Shown here piece after piece: positions 45,701-53,641 of a stretch of DNA of 64,000 nt; the first letter of the stretch is position 1; every line of letters starts with the position of its first letter. The DNA lies in assembly GCA_947501845.1 (NCBI GenBank), contig CANMXP010000004.1, positions 186,001 through 250,000 of the forward strand, given 5' to 3'. The notes below the pieces were generated by a model, which did no database searches, was not told where the DNA came from, and worked only from the letters and a program-made list of their open reading frames with translations. Source of the DNA: an uncultured Flavobacteriaceae bacterium (GTDB lineage: Bacteria > Bacteroidota > Bacteroidia > Flavobacteriales > Flavobacteriaceae). Both the position numbers and the translations under genes were made by a program.

Positions 45701-45903
45701 CAAAAGATGTATTATCTAAGTTCAACATTACTAATTTAAGAGTATATGCTTCTGGACAAAACTTAATGTACAAAACGGCAGATGATTATACAGGTTTCAA
45801 TCCAGAATCTCTAGACAAAACAAGTCCGACCAATTATGGATACCAAAGAGCTGGTTCTCCAATATTTAGAACGATTTCATTCGGATTAAACTTAGACTTT
45901 TAA
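42799..45903 (+). CDS. SusC/RagA TonB-dependent oligosaccharide importer
   Basis: A 1034-residue outer membrane receptor. A signal peptide (ending about 22, LIAQ) leads to a carboxypeptidase-regulatory-like domain (about 24-100, ITVKGAVVSASDNVPIPGVN), the TonB-box region DEVVVVGYGTQKK (about 104-116), a plug (about 115-230) with VDGVIVD and ILKDAASSSIYGSKGSNGII, and a barrel ending RTISFGLNLDF. It should take up alginate oligomers with the SusD-like partner 25 bp downstream. Its expression would be controlled at P2/O2. Confidence 0.95.
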   Translation: MNLKFKLTLITILFFNIVLIAQRGITVKGAVVSASDNVPIPGVNVIVLNTTKGTTTDFDGNYQIKVDKGDALQFSYIGFQSQTVIVGDQTTINVSLTEDLAKLDEVVVVGYGTQKKSHLTGSISKITNENLDQIAVARVDDALVGQVSGVNIQATDGSAGAAPTITIRGVGSMAGDSTPLIVVDGVIVDSDFLSTLNMNDVASFEILKDAASSSIYGSKGSNGIIMITMKEGVEGKTRFNYSTFVGFKEARHSDAYTFSIAETAAAELEANGVLSDRTRYKQLIGVDRSWQDVIFDGGTITSHSLSLRGGNSKTKYSMSANYSDDEGVLLTDYFKRYGARLKVDTKINDKLKVGVSFTPSYTIRRRFDGSTHDINRQTNWLPVYHDANTIRYVDRNIYPDVQIGDYATQRHFDNYDLYGDGSALVDISNTSNTNPAAKVIERERFDKKFKMFGSVYGDYSIIPGLNFRTMLSGSVQDTKRTRWQGVLSSRNGAAGTRMDEITQRNIYFIWDNFLNYNATIGKHDIGATLGVVLEDTDAFNSSITGTGYTNDAVKQITNAALISAADAFEWEKRGISYVSRLNYAYDNKYLASLSFRRDGSSIFGSEYKYGNFPAASIGWNVSNESFLEDSEVVSNLKLRASYGVTGNDRLNTGSIDPDGNNTSNSLSTGNILVDYYPYLALLAATTSSIDGSITSGFAPLNIANPELKWERLVEFNPGIDFGLFNNRITGSVDYYERTSDQLLLNNPISYTTGFNSALVNLGEVKNEGLEFELRTRNISSEGFSWKSGILVTTNKNTLVDFADSNGQITNIDEKRAAEWINLEGLPISTYYGWVVDRDIPLEYLNNAYHPIGGEAQDVYVKDLNGDGIIDDEDKAPLGNPYPELIWSFTNEFKIGQVDFSFMFQGSHGAEVRNMGDQYLFNHFNSSQDFNTTTTPDQQFIKQKIFTDDIIQDASYIALRNVNIGYNFPKDVLSKFNITNLRVYASGQNLMYKTADDYTGFNPESLDKTSPTNYGYQRAGSPIFRTISFGLNLDF

Positions 45904-45928
45904 TAAGACACATTAAAAATATATTATC

Positions 45929-47362
45929 ATGAAAAACATAAAATTTATAATAATAATATGGCTTGTTGGTGTAATCTCATCTTGTAGTGAGGATTATTTA
46001 AATCCTATCCCTAGCTCTGGTATAACATCAGCGTCTTATTATACAAACGCAGATGAAGTAGAAACAGCTTTAATTGCAATATATGATGGTGTTCAAGGCG
46101 TTAACAGCACGAGAACCCAAGATTTACACGCTATACAGTACGAATTCTATCTTACAGAAATGCGAAGTGATAACACACGTACTAAAAGTCAAGAAGGTGA
46201 AGCCGCTCAATTCGAGTTTTATAATGTAGAAGCTACAAACGGTATCGTTTCTAATTACTATGGAAGCTTTTTCAACGTTATTATGAGAGCTAACGTTGTT
46301 TTAGACAACTTAGGTGTGGTTACAGATTCTGGTACCGCTGTGGCTTTTGAAGCAGAAGCTAAATTTTTAAGAGCTTATGCATATTTTAATTTAGTTAGAT
46401 TATTTGGAGATCTACCATTAATCGATAAGGTAATTACTCCTCTAGATAAAGAAGTTCAATTTACAAGACAACCAGTATCTGCTATCTATGCTTTAATTGA
46501 AAGCGATTTAGAAACAGCTGTTGCTGGTTTGGATAACGGTAACAAAACTAGAGCATCCAAAGCTGCCGCTCAGACGCTTTTAGCTAAAGTGTATCTTACA
46601 CATAGCAAAAACTATTCTCAAGCGCAAGGGCTTTGTGAGGACGTCATGGAAAGTGGGTTTAGTTTAATGACAAACTTTAACGATGTTTTCTATAGTGAGA
46701 GAAATGCTGAAATCATTTTCGCCATAGGTTTTGAGTCTGGCTTAACTGCTGATAGTCAAAACTTCTCTGCCGAATTTTTAAATGGGGTGGGTAGAACCGT
46801 TGGTGTAAACTATGTTACACAAAGTGCAGCCACTGCTCTAGATGAAAATGGAGGAGACAGAACACAATATTCTTATAGGATCGATCCATTTCAAGTAAGT
46901 CAAAGACAAAGTATAAAATATTTACCAGACGGTAAAGATGGTGGAGCAGACGGAAAAACTTTTGAAGAAGGGGATCCTAGATTAGCTGGTAACGATTGGA
47001 TTGTTTTAAGATATGCTGATGTGTTGTTAATGCATGTTGAAGCTATTATGGCAGGAGCGGCAGACACATCAAGTTCTAATGCTTTAGATTCCTTTAATAT
47101 AATTAGAAACAGAGCAGGTTTAGATGATGACGATGATGGTACAATTACTGTTGAAGAATTACTATTAGAAAGACGTGTAGAATTAGCTTTTGAAAACCAA
47201 AGATTATTTGATCTTATTCGCTTAGGACAAGCAGAATCTGTCTTATCAACGTTTTCAGCTGATAATGGTTTAGGGTATTCTTCAACAGATTTATTATTGC
47301 CCATTCCACAGAGAGAAATTAACTTAAGCCAAGGCTTAATGAGCCAGAATCCTGGTTATTAA
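45929..47362 (+). CDS. SusD/RagB surface glycan-binding lipoprotein
   Basis: A 477-residue lipoprotein (Cys19 in VISSC) forming the lid over the SusC channel and capturing oligosaccharides. The N-terminal SEDYLNPIPSSGITSASYYT and the helical repeats (FLRAYAYFNLVRLFGDLPLI) are typical SusD, as is the C-terminal RVELAFENQRLFDLIRLGQAE followed by LLPIPQREINLSQGLMSQNPGY. Paired with susC in the usual order. Confidence 0.95.
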   Translation: MKNIKFIIIIWLVGVISSCSEDYLNPIPSSGITSASYYTNADEVETALIAIYDGVQGVNSTRTQDLHAIQYEFYLTEMRSDNTRTKSQEGEAAQFEFYNVEATNGIVSNYYGSFFNVIMRANVVLDNLGVVTDSGTAVAFEAEAKFLRAYAYFNLVRLFGDLPLIDKVITPLDKEVQFTRQPVSAIYALIESDLETAVAGLDNGNKTRASKAAAQTLLAKVYLTHSKNYSQAQGLCEDVMESGFSLMTNFNDVFYSERNAEIIFAIGFESGLTADSQNFSAEFLNGVGRTVGVNYVTQSAATALDENGGDRTQYSYRIDPFQVSQRQSIKYLPDGKDGGADGKTFEEGDPRLAGNDWIVLRYADVLLMHVEAIMAGAADTSSSNALDSFNIIRNRAGLDDDDDGTITVEELLLERRVELAFENQRLFDLIRLGQAESVLSTFSADNGLGYSSTDLLLPIPQREINLSQGLMSQNPGY

Positions 47363-47396
47363 TAATTATACAAGCCTTAATTTAAATAAAGAAAAC

Positions 47397-48407
47397 ATGA
47401 AAAAAATGAGTGATTTAAATAAGAACATAGCGAAGTCTATGTTGGCTATCACAGCTATTCTGGCCTTTAGTCTGTGGTCTTGTGATCCAACAATAGAGTC
47501 TTTGTCATATGATTTGCCAGACGCAAACTCTAAAGTAGACCTTACACCTCCAGCAGCTAGCTTTTCTGCTGCTGTTACGGCTGATTATTTAACATATACT
47601 TTTGCAAATACATCCATTAGTGCCACAGATTATAGTTGGGATTTTGGTGATGGCAATACAGTAACAACCAAAGATGCTACTAATACCTTCCCTTCGGTAG
47701 GGACATATACAGTAACTTTAACCGCTTCAGATAAGTTAGGGGTTGCTAGTATTTTTTCTACAGATATAGAGGTCGTTGAGCCTCCCACTCCAGCGGCTAT
47801 AGTGCCAGTAATTGTTAATGCAGATTTTGACAAACTTCCGAAATCTTCTGGATCAGATTGTGCTTGTTCGGCGTGGATTAACAAAAGTTTAGGAGCCCAA
47901 GGTGAGTCTTCTTCAGGTAACGGAGGATCAGATAATGTTGTTAAGTATGATAATGATGAGCAAGATTTAACCTACCAAGAATTTGAGATTAGTCCAAACA
48001 CAGATTATTCAATTACATTGGTTGCGGCTTGGAAAGCTTTAGAAAGTGGAACATTTCCTAGTCAATTAGAAATAAGAGTACTTGCAGGAGAAGGCTATGT
48101 AGACGGGTATACTCCAGTTTATTATGCTACAACAGCTGAATATCCTCAAGAAGGATTCGGTTATACTTCTGTAGCGCAAATGGAAGACCCAGACAACAAT
48201 CTTTTTACTCAGGTAATAGACCATCCTAATGATACAAGTTATCTTACTTTAACCTATTCATTTAATACAGGAAACAATAGTAGTGTTGCTTTAGTGATGA
48301 GAGGTGTTGGTGGAGATGGTACGCCAAGTGACGATAAAGGGTTCTTATGGAACAGTGGCGAAGAAGAAATAAGAGTGGACTCTGTTGTTGTAGAACCTAT
48401 AGATTGA
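47397..48407 (+). CDS. PKD-domain surface lipoprotein
   Basis: A 336-residue lipoprotein (Cys29, LWSC). A PKD domain (about 52-127, with YSWDFGDGNTVTTKDATNTF and GTYTVTLTASD) is followed by a beta-sandwich-like C-terminal half starting VIVNADFDKLP with a CAC pair. Its position right after susD is where SusE/SusF-type surface glycan-binding proteins are found, so it probably binds alginate outside the cell. No catalytic motif. Confidence 0.82.
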   Translation: MKKMSDLNKNIAKSMLAITAILAFSLWSCDPTIESLSYDLPDANSKVDLTPPAASFSAAVTADYLTYTFANTSISATDYSWDFGDGNTVTTKDATNTFPSVGTYTVTLTASDKLGVASIFSTDIEVVEPPTPAAIVPVIVNADFDKLPKSSGSDCACSAWINKSLGAQGESSSGNGGSDNVVKYDNDEQDLTYQEFEISPNTDYSITLVAAWKALESGTFPSQLEIRVLAGEGYVDGYTPVYYATTAEYPQEGFGYTSVAQMEDPDNNLFTQVIDHPNDTSYLTLTYSFNTGNNSSVALVMRGVGGDGTPSDDKGFLWNSGEEEIRVDSVVVEPID

Positions 48408-48444
48408 AGTTAAGTAGAATTAATAATAGCTTAGTTAATACACC

Positions 48445-49362
48445 ATGTTTAATATCCGAAAAAAAATATTATTAGCAACTTTAATAGTTTTTATATCTGT
48501 AAATGCTACTTGTCAACACAAGAAGGGTAGCGTTTCAGATTCGGATGTAAAAATTGAAAAGAAACGTAAGAAGAAAAAAAAGAAGAAGGTAAAACTACCT
48601 AACATAGATTTAAGCCATTGGAAAGTTACCTTACCAATAACAAATGAAGAGGGTAAACCTGTGGAAATTAATCCACCTGAGATTTTTGATTTTGCTAAAA
48701 TGGAAATTGCAAAACCATACATGTATATAGATTCTACTAGAGGTGCTATTGTATTTCATGCAATGCCAACAGACTCTAAAACTAGAAATACTAAGTATAC
48801 TCGATCTGAATTAAGGGAGCAAATGGAACCAGGTAATAACAATGTTAATTGGACTTTTGCGGATGGTGCTTATATGCGAGGAAAATTGGCTATGGATGCT
48901 ACCACTAAAGACGCTAACGGGAAATATCATAGAACAATAATTATGCAAATACATGGGCGTTTAACCAATGAACAACGAGATTTAATTGGGGAAGATGACA
49001 ATAATGCGCCACCAATATTAAAAATATATTGGGATAAAGGCAAAATTAGAGTAAAAACTAAGGTGCTTAAAAATAGCAATGCAAGCGTACCTGAGATACT
49101 TCATGAAGATGCTTGGGATGATGATGACGGTTTTAATTTTGAAGAAGAAGTAGGTTTTAAAAAGTTTACGTTAGAGGTTAAGGTATCCGAAGGAAAGATG
49201 GTAATCGTTCTTAACAAGAATGAATATAAGGTTTACGAAAATGTTCATATTAGAAAATGGGGTGTCTTTGAAAACTATTTTAAAGCGGGCAACTATTTTC
49301 AGACTCGAGATAAAGGCGCTTTTTCAAAAGTGAGATTTTACGAACTGGAAATAAGTCATTAA
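48445..49362 (+). CDS. PL7 alginate lyase with poly-lysine linker
   Basis: A 305-residue exported PL7 lyase. The N-terminal signal ends near Cys23 (NATC), a probable lipobox. A strongly basic linker (38-50, seven consecutive Lys) precedes the catalytic jelly roll starting LPNIDLSHWKVTLPI. All three motifs are intact: RSELR (120-124), QIH (168-170) and YFKAGNYFQ (278-286). It should cleave alginate by beta-elimination, tethered at the surface. It is a tandem paralogue of the next gene (12 bp downstream), closely matching throughout the domain. Confidence 0.92.
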   Translation: MFNIRKKILLATLIVFISVNATCQHKKGSVSDSDVKIEKKRKKKKKKKVKLPNIDLSHWKVTLPITNEEGKPVEINPPEIFDFAKMEIAKPYMYIDSTRGAIVFHAMPTDSKTRNTKYTRSELREQMEPGNNNVNWTFADGAYMRGKLAMDATTKDANGKYHRTIIMQIHGRLTNEQRDLIGEDDNNAPPILKIYWDKGKIRVKTKVLKNSNASVPEILHEDAWDDDDGFNFEEEVGFKKFTLEVKVSEGKMVIVLNKNEYKVYENVHIRKWGVFENYFKAGNYFQTRDKGAFSKVRFYELEISH

Positions 49363-49374
49363 TTTTTTGAAAGT

Positions 49375-50310
49375 ATGTTTGAATCAAATAAAATAAAGAT
49401 GTTTTTCAAATTGCCACTATGGTCATTGGTACTAGTTATATTTTTCATGGCTTGTCAACCTGGAGGTTTACCAGATAGACCTGTTCCAAATGGCGAAGAC
49501 AATCCTAATATCTCCGAACAAGAGGATGAGGAAGACAAGGAGCCAAGTTATAAATTACCAGATATTGATTTAAGTCATTGGAAAGTAACGTTGCCAATTG
49601 GAAACCCAACTGAGGTTCATCCCCCAGGGATTTTAGATTATGGAACTAATGAAACTTTGAAATCTTTCTTCTATAATGATTCAATTAACGGCGCATTGGT
49701 ATTTTATACCTATCCAGGTGCCTCAACGGCTAACTCATCTTATTCAAGAACAGAGTTAAGAGAGCTAATGAATCCATCGGATAAAGGAAAAACCAATTGG
49801 ACCTTTAAGCAAGGGGGAAACATGAAAGGGAAATTACAAATGGATGATGTAACGAAAGATAGTAATGGTAAGTACCATAGAACCATCATCATGCAAATTC
49901 ATGGTAGGTTGACCGATGCTCAACGGGATTTAATTGGCGAAGATGATAATAATGCACCGCCAATGTTAAAAATATATTGGACTTATGGATATGTTAGAGT
50001 GAAGACAAAGGTTCTTAAAGACTTAAATGCAACAGATACAGAAATATTACATACGGATGCTTGGGGAGATGACGAAGGACATACGTTTGATGAGTATGTT
50101 GGTTTTGAGTCATTTACATTAGAAGTAAAAGTAAAAGAAGGAAGGATGGAAGTGATTTTAAATAATGATGAGTCTGTAGTTTATGATGATATTCACATTC
50201 AAAAATGGGGTGTATTTGAGAACTACTTTAAAGCTGGAAATTATTTAGTTACCAAAGACGAAGGTGCTTTTGCAACAGTAAAATATTATGAGTTAGAAGT
50301 AGCTCACTAG
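49375..50310 (+). CDS. PL7 alginate lyase with acidic linker
   Basis: A 311-residue PL7 lyase lipoprotein (Cys27, FMACQ). The linker (41-57) is strongly acidic, unlike the basic linker of its tandem partner. Motifs: RTELR (125-129), QIH (174-176), and YFKAGNYLV where the usual terminal Gln is replaced by Val, which may alter substrate binding. The start could instead be the ATG at 49399, 8 residues in; both leave the signal intact. It is the last gene of the P2 operon. Confidence 0.9.
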   Translation: MFESNKIKMFFKLPLWSLVLVIFFMACQPGGLPDRPVPNGEDNPNISEQEDEEDKEPSYKLPDIDLSHWKVTLPIGNPTEVHPPGILDYGTNETLKSFFYNDSINGALVFYTYPGASTANSSYSRTELRELMNPSDKGKTNWTFKQGGNMKGKLQMDDVTKDSNGKYHRTIIMQIHGRLTDAQRDLIGEDDNNAPPMLKIYWTYGYVRVKTKVLKDLNATDTEILHTDAWGDDEGHTFDEYVGFESFTLEVKVKEGRMEVILNNDESVVYDDIHIQKWGVFENYFKAGNYLVTKDEGAFATVKYYELEVAH

Positions 50311-50366
50311 ATAAAAAATTAATAAAAAAGAGAGAATAATTATAGTTGTTTGAGTTTGTTTTAGTT

Positions 50367-50404
50367 CAAGTTTTACTGTTTGTTAATAATACCAGTAAAA
50401 CTTG
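50367..50404. terminator. Inverted repeat after tandem PL7 genes
   Basis: CAAGTTTTACTG (50367-50378) pairs with CAGTAAAACTTG (50393-50404) across a 14-nt loop. There is no T run directly after, so it may be a weak terminator or an mRNA-stabilising structure. Confidence 0.5.
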
Positions 50405-50438
50405 GCTAAAAAACAAAACACAGTTTAACCATTTTTTT

Positions 50439-50463
50439 TAATTTAGCTAAATTGGTTAACCAC
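50439..50463 (+). promoter_or_regulatory. Possible autoregulatory operator O3
   Basis: Palindrome TGGTTAACCA (50453-50462) lies about 110 bp before the GntR gene. Preceding it in 13-bp phase is the weaker TAATTTAGCTAA. It resembles O1/O2 sites, so the regulator may control its own gene. Confidence 0.5.
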
Positions 50464-50575
50464 CAAAACAAAAGGGATTAAGAGATTAAGTATCAAAAAA
50501 AAAACAATAATTTAGAGGTATAATAGCATAGAAATGTTAACACCTACATTTTTAATTAGGTAAATTTTTTAGGAC

Positions 50576-51274
50576 ATGAAGATAGAAGCCATCACATCAA
50601 ACGATAGTCATAAAGTACAAAATATAATCATCACTAAGATTAGGGATTTAATAAACTATAAAAACCTTGAACCCGGTGACAAGCTACCTTCAGAAAGAAT
50701 GTTAGCCGAAAAATTTGAGGTAACGAGAAGCAACGTTAGGGACGCTATACAAAAATTAGAGTTTTATGGACTTTTAAAATCCATACCTCAAAGTGGAACT
50801 TTTGTAGCCAACATTGGGGTCATTGCCTTAAACGGAATGATTGAGGATATTCTAAGGTTAGATGAACCCGATTTCAAATCGTTGGTGGAGACTAGAATTC
50901 TTTTGGAATTAAAAACAGCGAGCTTAGCAGCCACCAGAAGAACACAAGAAGATCTTGAACATATGAAAAATACCTTAGATGCCTATGAAAAAAAAGTCTT
51001 GAATAATGAAGATGCCGTTCAAGAAGATCTGTTGTTTCATTTGGCAATTGCAAAGGCAAGCGGTAACAGCACTATGAATACATTGATGTTAACCATTACG
51101 CCAGAAATCATCACCAACTTCGAAAAGTATCATGTATGTGATGAAAACCAAGCATTTTTAGGTATTCAGGAGCATACAGATATTTATGAAGCCATTAAAA
51201 ATCAAGAACCTGCTTTAGCGAAAGAAAAAATGAAAATTCATTTTAAGGCATTGTACCAATTTTGCTATAGCTGA
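50576..51274 (+). CDS. FadR-type GntR regulator of alginate genes
   Basis: A 232-residue GntR-family repressor of the FadR/FCD subgroup. The winged helix (about 15-80) has GDKLPSERMLAEKFEVTRSN. The FCD effector domain (about 95-225) carries a complete metal site, Asp151, His155, His200 and His222 (DLLFH, EHTDI, KIHFKAL), as in acid-sugar-sensing members. It likely binds O1-O3 and is released by a uronate such as KDG or DEH (inference). It sits between the susCD operon and the uptake/reductase genes. Confidence 0.88.
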   Translation: MKIEAITSNDSHKVQNIIITKIRDLINYKNLEPGDKLPSERMLAEKFEVTRSNVRDAIQKLEFYGLLKSIPQSGTFVANIGVIALNGMIEDILRLDEPDFKSLVETRILLELKTASLAATRRTQEDLEHMKNTLDAYEKKVLNNEDAVQEDLLFHLAIAKASGNSTMNTLMLTITPEIITNFEKYHVCDENQAFLGIQEHTDIYEAIKNQEPALAKEKMKIHFKALYQFCYS

Positions 51275-51293
51275 AAAAGAATAAATATAACTT

Positions 51294-51354
51294 CTGAGGT
51301 TAGGAGGTGCACGCCTTAACTTCAGCTAAAAAACAATTTTGGAGGGAAGTAAAT
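51294..51354 (+). promoter_or_regulatory. Second GGTGCACGCC hairpin and GGAGGGAAG box
   Basis: Hairpin 51294-51325 (CTGAGGTTA paired with TAACTTCAG, one G-T) with apex GGTGCACGCC, then TTGGAGGGAAGTAAA at 51339-51353. Copy of the element before susC. A palindrome ATTGAATgATTCAAT lies further down at 51406-51420. Confidence 0.55.
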
Positions 51355-51505
51355 ACTTTATAGTATTTCTTCATTAAAAATTAAAAGATAAAGTACCCAT
51401 TAAGTATTGAATGATTCAATGCCCTAGGATTATATTGTTCAGTTTTTAGTCAAAAACAACGAATAATTAAACTAAATAAAGACATAACTAATAAAAATTA
51501 ATAAT

Positions 51506-52789
51506 ATGAAAATTAATGGTTTACGTTGGTGGATAATAGTGCTGATTTTTATAGCAACTGTTATAAACTATATCGACAGAACAGCTTTTGCTTTGTTATG
51601 GCCAGAAATGGGTAAAGACCTAGGTATGGACAAGTCAGATTATGCCATTATGCTAAACGTATTTATGGCATGTTATGCGATAGGTAAATTTGCTTCTGGT
51701 AAATTATACGATACTATAGGTACCCGTTTAGGTTTTACAGTGTCCATTATTGTATGGTCTGTAGCATCAGCATGTCATGCATTTGCAAGAGGATTAATCT
51801 CACTTTCTATTTTTAGAGGATTACTAGGTATTGGAGAAGCTGGTAACTGGCCTGGAGCTGTAAAAAGTAATGGAGAATGGTTTCCAATAAAAGAACGTGC
51901 AACAGCCCAAGGTATCTTCAATGCAGGGGCATCTATAGGAAATGTAATCGCACCTTTTGTCATAGTTTTTCTTTACACGCAATTTGGTTGGAAAACCACC
52001 TATATCATATTAGGAGCTGTCGGAATGCTTTGGGTAATTCCATGGTTGTTCTTAAATAAATCTACACCAGAAAAACACCCTTGGATAACAGAAAAAGAAA
52101 GAAATTTAATTCTATCAAGTAGAATTGATAACGATAAAGAGGACGATACCAAAAAAGCTAAAAGCTTGAGTGTTGGAAAAATATTGAGTTACAAACAATC
52201 TTGGGGCGTACTGTCTTGCCGCTTCTTTATAGAGCCAATTTGGTGGTTTTTTGCTGGGTGGATGCCAATTTATCTCAATGACAAGTTTGGTTTAAGTATA
52301 GAAGAAATAGCAAATACCATGTGGATATCCTATCTAATGGCTGCTGTTGGTAGTATTGTAGGCGGCATGTTTGCAGGGAAATTAATGAAAAAGCATTCTG
52401 TTGATTTCTCAAGGAAAGCAACTATTGCTGTGGGAGGTGTTTTAATCTTAGTTGCCTTTGTGTGTATCATTACCATGGTAAGAGAAGATAACTTTATGGC
52501 TTTCATTTATTTGGCAGGGCTAGCTTTATTCGGGTTTCAATTTGCTATTGGAAACATTCAAACCATTTCTAGTGATTTGTTTAGAGGGCCTTCTGTAGGG
52601 ACTCTAGCTGGGTTGGCTGGAACTGTAGCAGCAATGTCCCCTATGATTATGAATTGGTTTGTGGGGCAAATAACAACAAGCTCATATACTCCAGCATTTA
52701 TAGCAATATGTATTGCCGTTGCCTTGGGAGTATTGTCAATATTCGCATTTATCAAAAATATAGGACCTGTAAGAAAACATATAGATTAA
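51506..52789 (+). CDS. MFS hexuronate transporter, ExuT-type
   Basis: A 427-residue inner membrane carrier of the anion:cation symporter family with twelve transmembrane helices. Signatures: VINYIDRTAFALLWPEMGKD in helix 1 and RGLLGIGEAGNWPGAVKSNG in helix 4, with ASGKLYDTIGTRLG between helices 2 and 3. Within this family they point to hexuronate uptake, and here the substrate would be unsaturated uronate or DEH from the periplasmic lyases. It precedes the two SDR genes (37 bp) and may share their transcript. Confidence 0.9.
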   Translation: MKINGLRWWIIVLIFIATVINYIDRTAFALLWPEMGKDLGMDKSDYAIMLNVFMACYAIGKFASGKLYDTIGTRLGFTVSIIVWSVASACHAFARGLISLSIFRGLLGIGEAGNWPGAVKSNGEWFPIKERATAQGIFNAGASIGNVIAPFVIVFLYTQFGWKTTYIILGAVGMLWVIPWLFLNKSTPEKHPWITEKERNLILSSRIDNDKEDDTKKAKSLSVGKILSYKQSWGVLSCRFFIEPIWWFFAGWMPIYLNDKFGLSIEEIANTMWISYLMAAVGSIVGGMFAGKLMKKHSVDFSRKATIAVGGVLILVAFVCIITMVREDNFMAFIYLAGLALFGFQFAIGNIQTISSDLFRGPSVGTLAGLAGTVAAMSPMIMNWFVGQITTSSYTPAFIAICIAVALGVLSIFAFIKNIGPVRKHID

Positions 52790-52826
52790 ATCAACAATAA
52801 AAACAAGTAATAAAAAAATAAAGGAT

Positions 52827-53591
52827 ATGAGTAATTTAAATAGAAAAATAGCAGTAGTTACTGGTGCAACCGGAGGTATTGGGTTTCAAGTTTCAAAAAG
52901 ACTTGGACAAGATGGATATACTGTAATTTTAAATGGTATAGAAGATAAAGTTGGTGCAGAAAAAGTTAAAGAACTTAAAGCCGAAGGAATTGAATCCGAG
53001 TACTATGGTTTTGATGTTACTAACGAAGAAGCAGTAACTTCAAATATCAACAAGATTGGTGAAAAATATGGCAAAATAGATGTTTTGATAAACAATGCTG
53101 GAGGTTTAGGCGGGAGGTCTAGATTTGAAGATATGACTACCGAGTTTTACAGATTCGTAATGGCATTAAATTTAGACTCAACATTTTTCGCTTCAAGAGC
53201 AGCCATTCCATTTCTTAAAAAAAGTGATAATGCATCAATCATTAACTACACATCAAATGCAGGATGGAATGCTGGTGGGCCTGGAGCTGGAATTTATGGA
53301 ACATCTAAGGCAGCGGTACACACAATAACTAGAGCATTAGCAAAAGATTTAGCCGAATATGGTATTAGAGTTAATGCTGTATCACCTGGTACAATTGACA
53401 CTGATTTTCATAAACAAATTAAATCCACAAAACCAGAAGTTTTTGCTTCTTGGAAAAACAATATCATGTTAGGCAGATTAGGACAACCTGAAGAAGTTGC
53501 TGGTGTTATTTCTTTTTTAGTAAGTAAAGATGCTTCGTTCGTGACTGCCGAAACTGTACAAATTGGAGGAGGACAAGGTTTGGGAATATGA
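52827..53591 (+). CDS. SDR oxidoreductase, probable DEH reductase
   Basis: A 254-residue short-chain dehydrogenase with TGATGGIG (nucleotide loop, about 12-19), NNAGG, the catalytic SNAGWNAGGPGAGIYGTSK (Ser, Tyr-x-x-x-Lys) and the VSPGTIDTDFH loop. In alginate loci an SDR of this kind reduces DEH to 2-keto-3-deoxygluconate with NAD(P)H, which I propose here from context. It has a paralogue immediately downstream sharing the NNAGGL and the STxF segments. Confidence 0.85.
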   Translation: MSNLNRKIAVVTGATGGIGFQVSKRLGQDGYTVILNGIEDKVGAEKVKELKAEGIESEYYGFDVTNEEAVTSNINKIGEKYGKIDVLINNAGGLGGRSRFEDMTTEFYRFVMALNLDSTFFASRAAIPFLKKSDNASIINYTSNAGWNAGGPGAGIYGTSKAAVHTITRALAKDLAEYGIRVNAVSPGTIDTDFHKQIKSTKPEVFASWKNNIMLGRLGQPEEVAGVISFLVSKDASFVTAETVQIGGGQGLGI

Positions 53592-53641
53592 TTCTGCAAG
53601 GTTTTGGTTAAATTTGATAGTTTATAATTAAAAGAGGTCTT

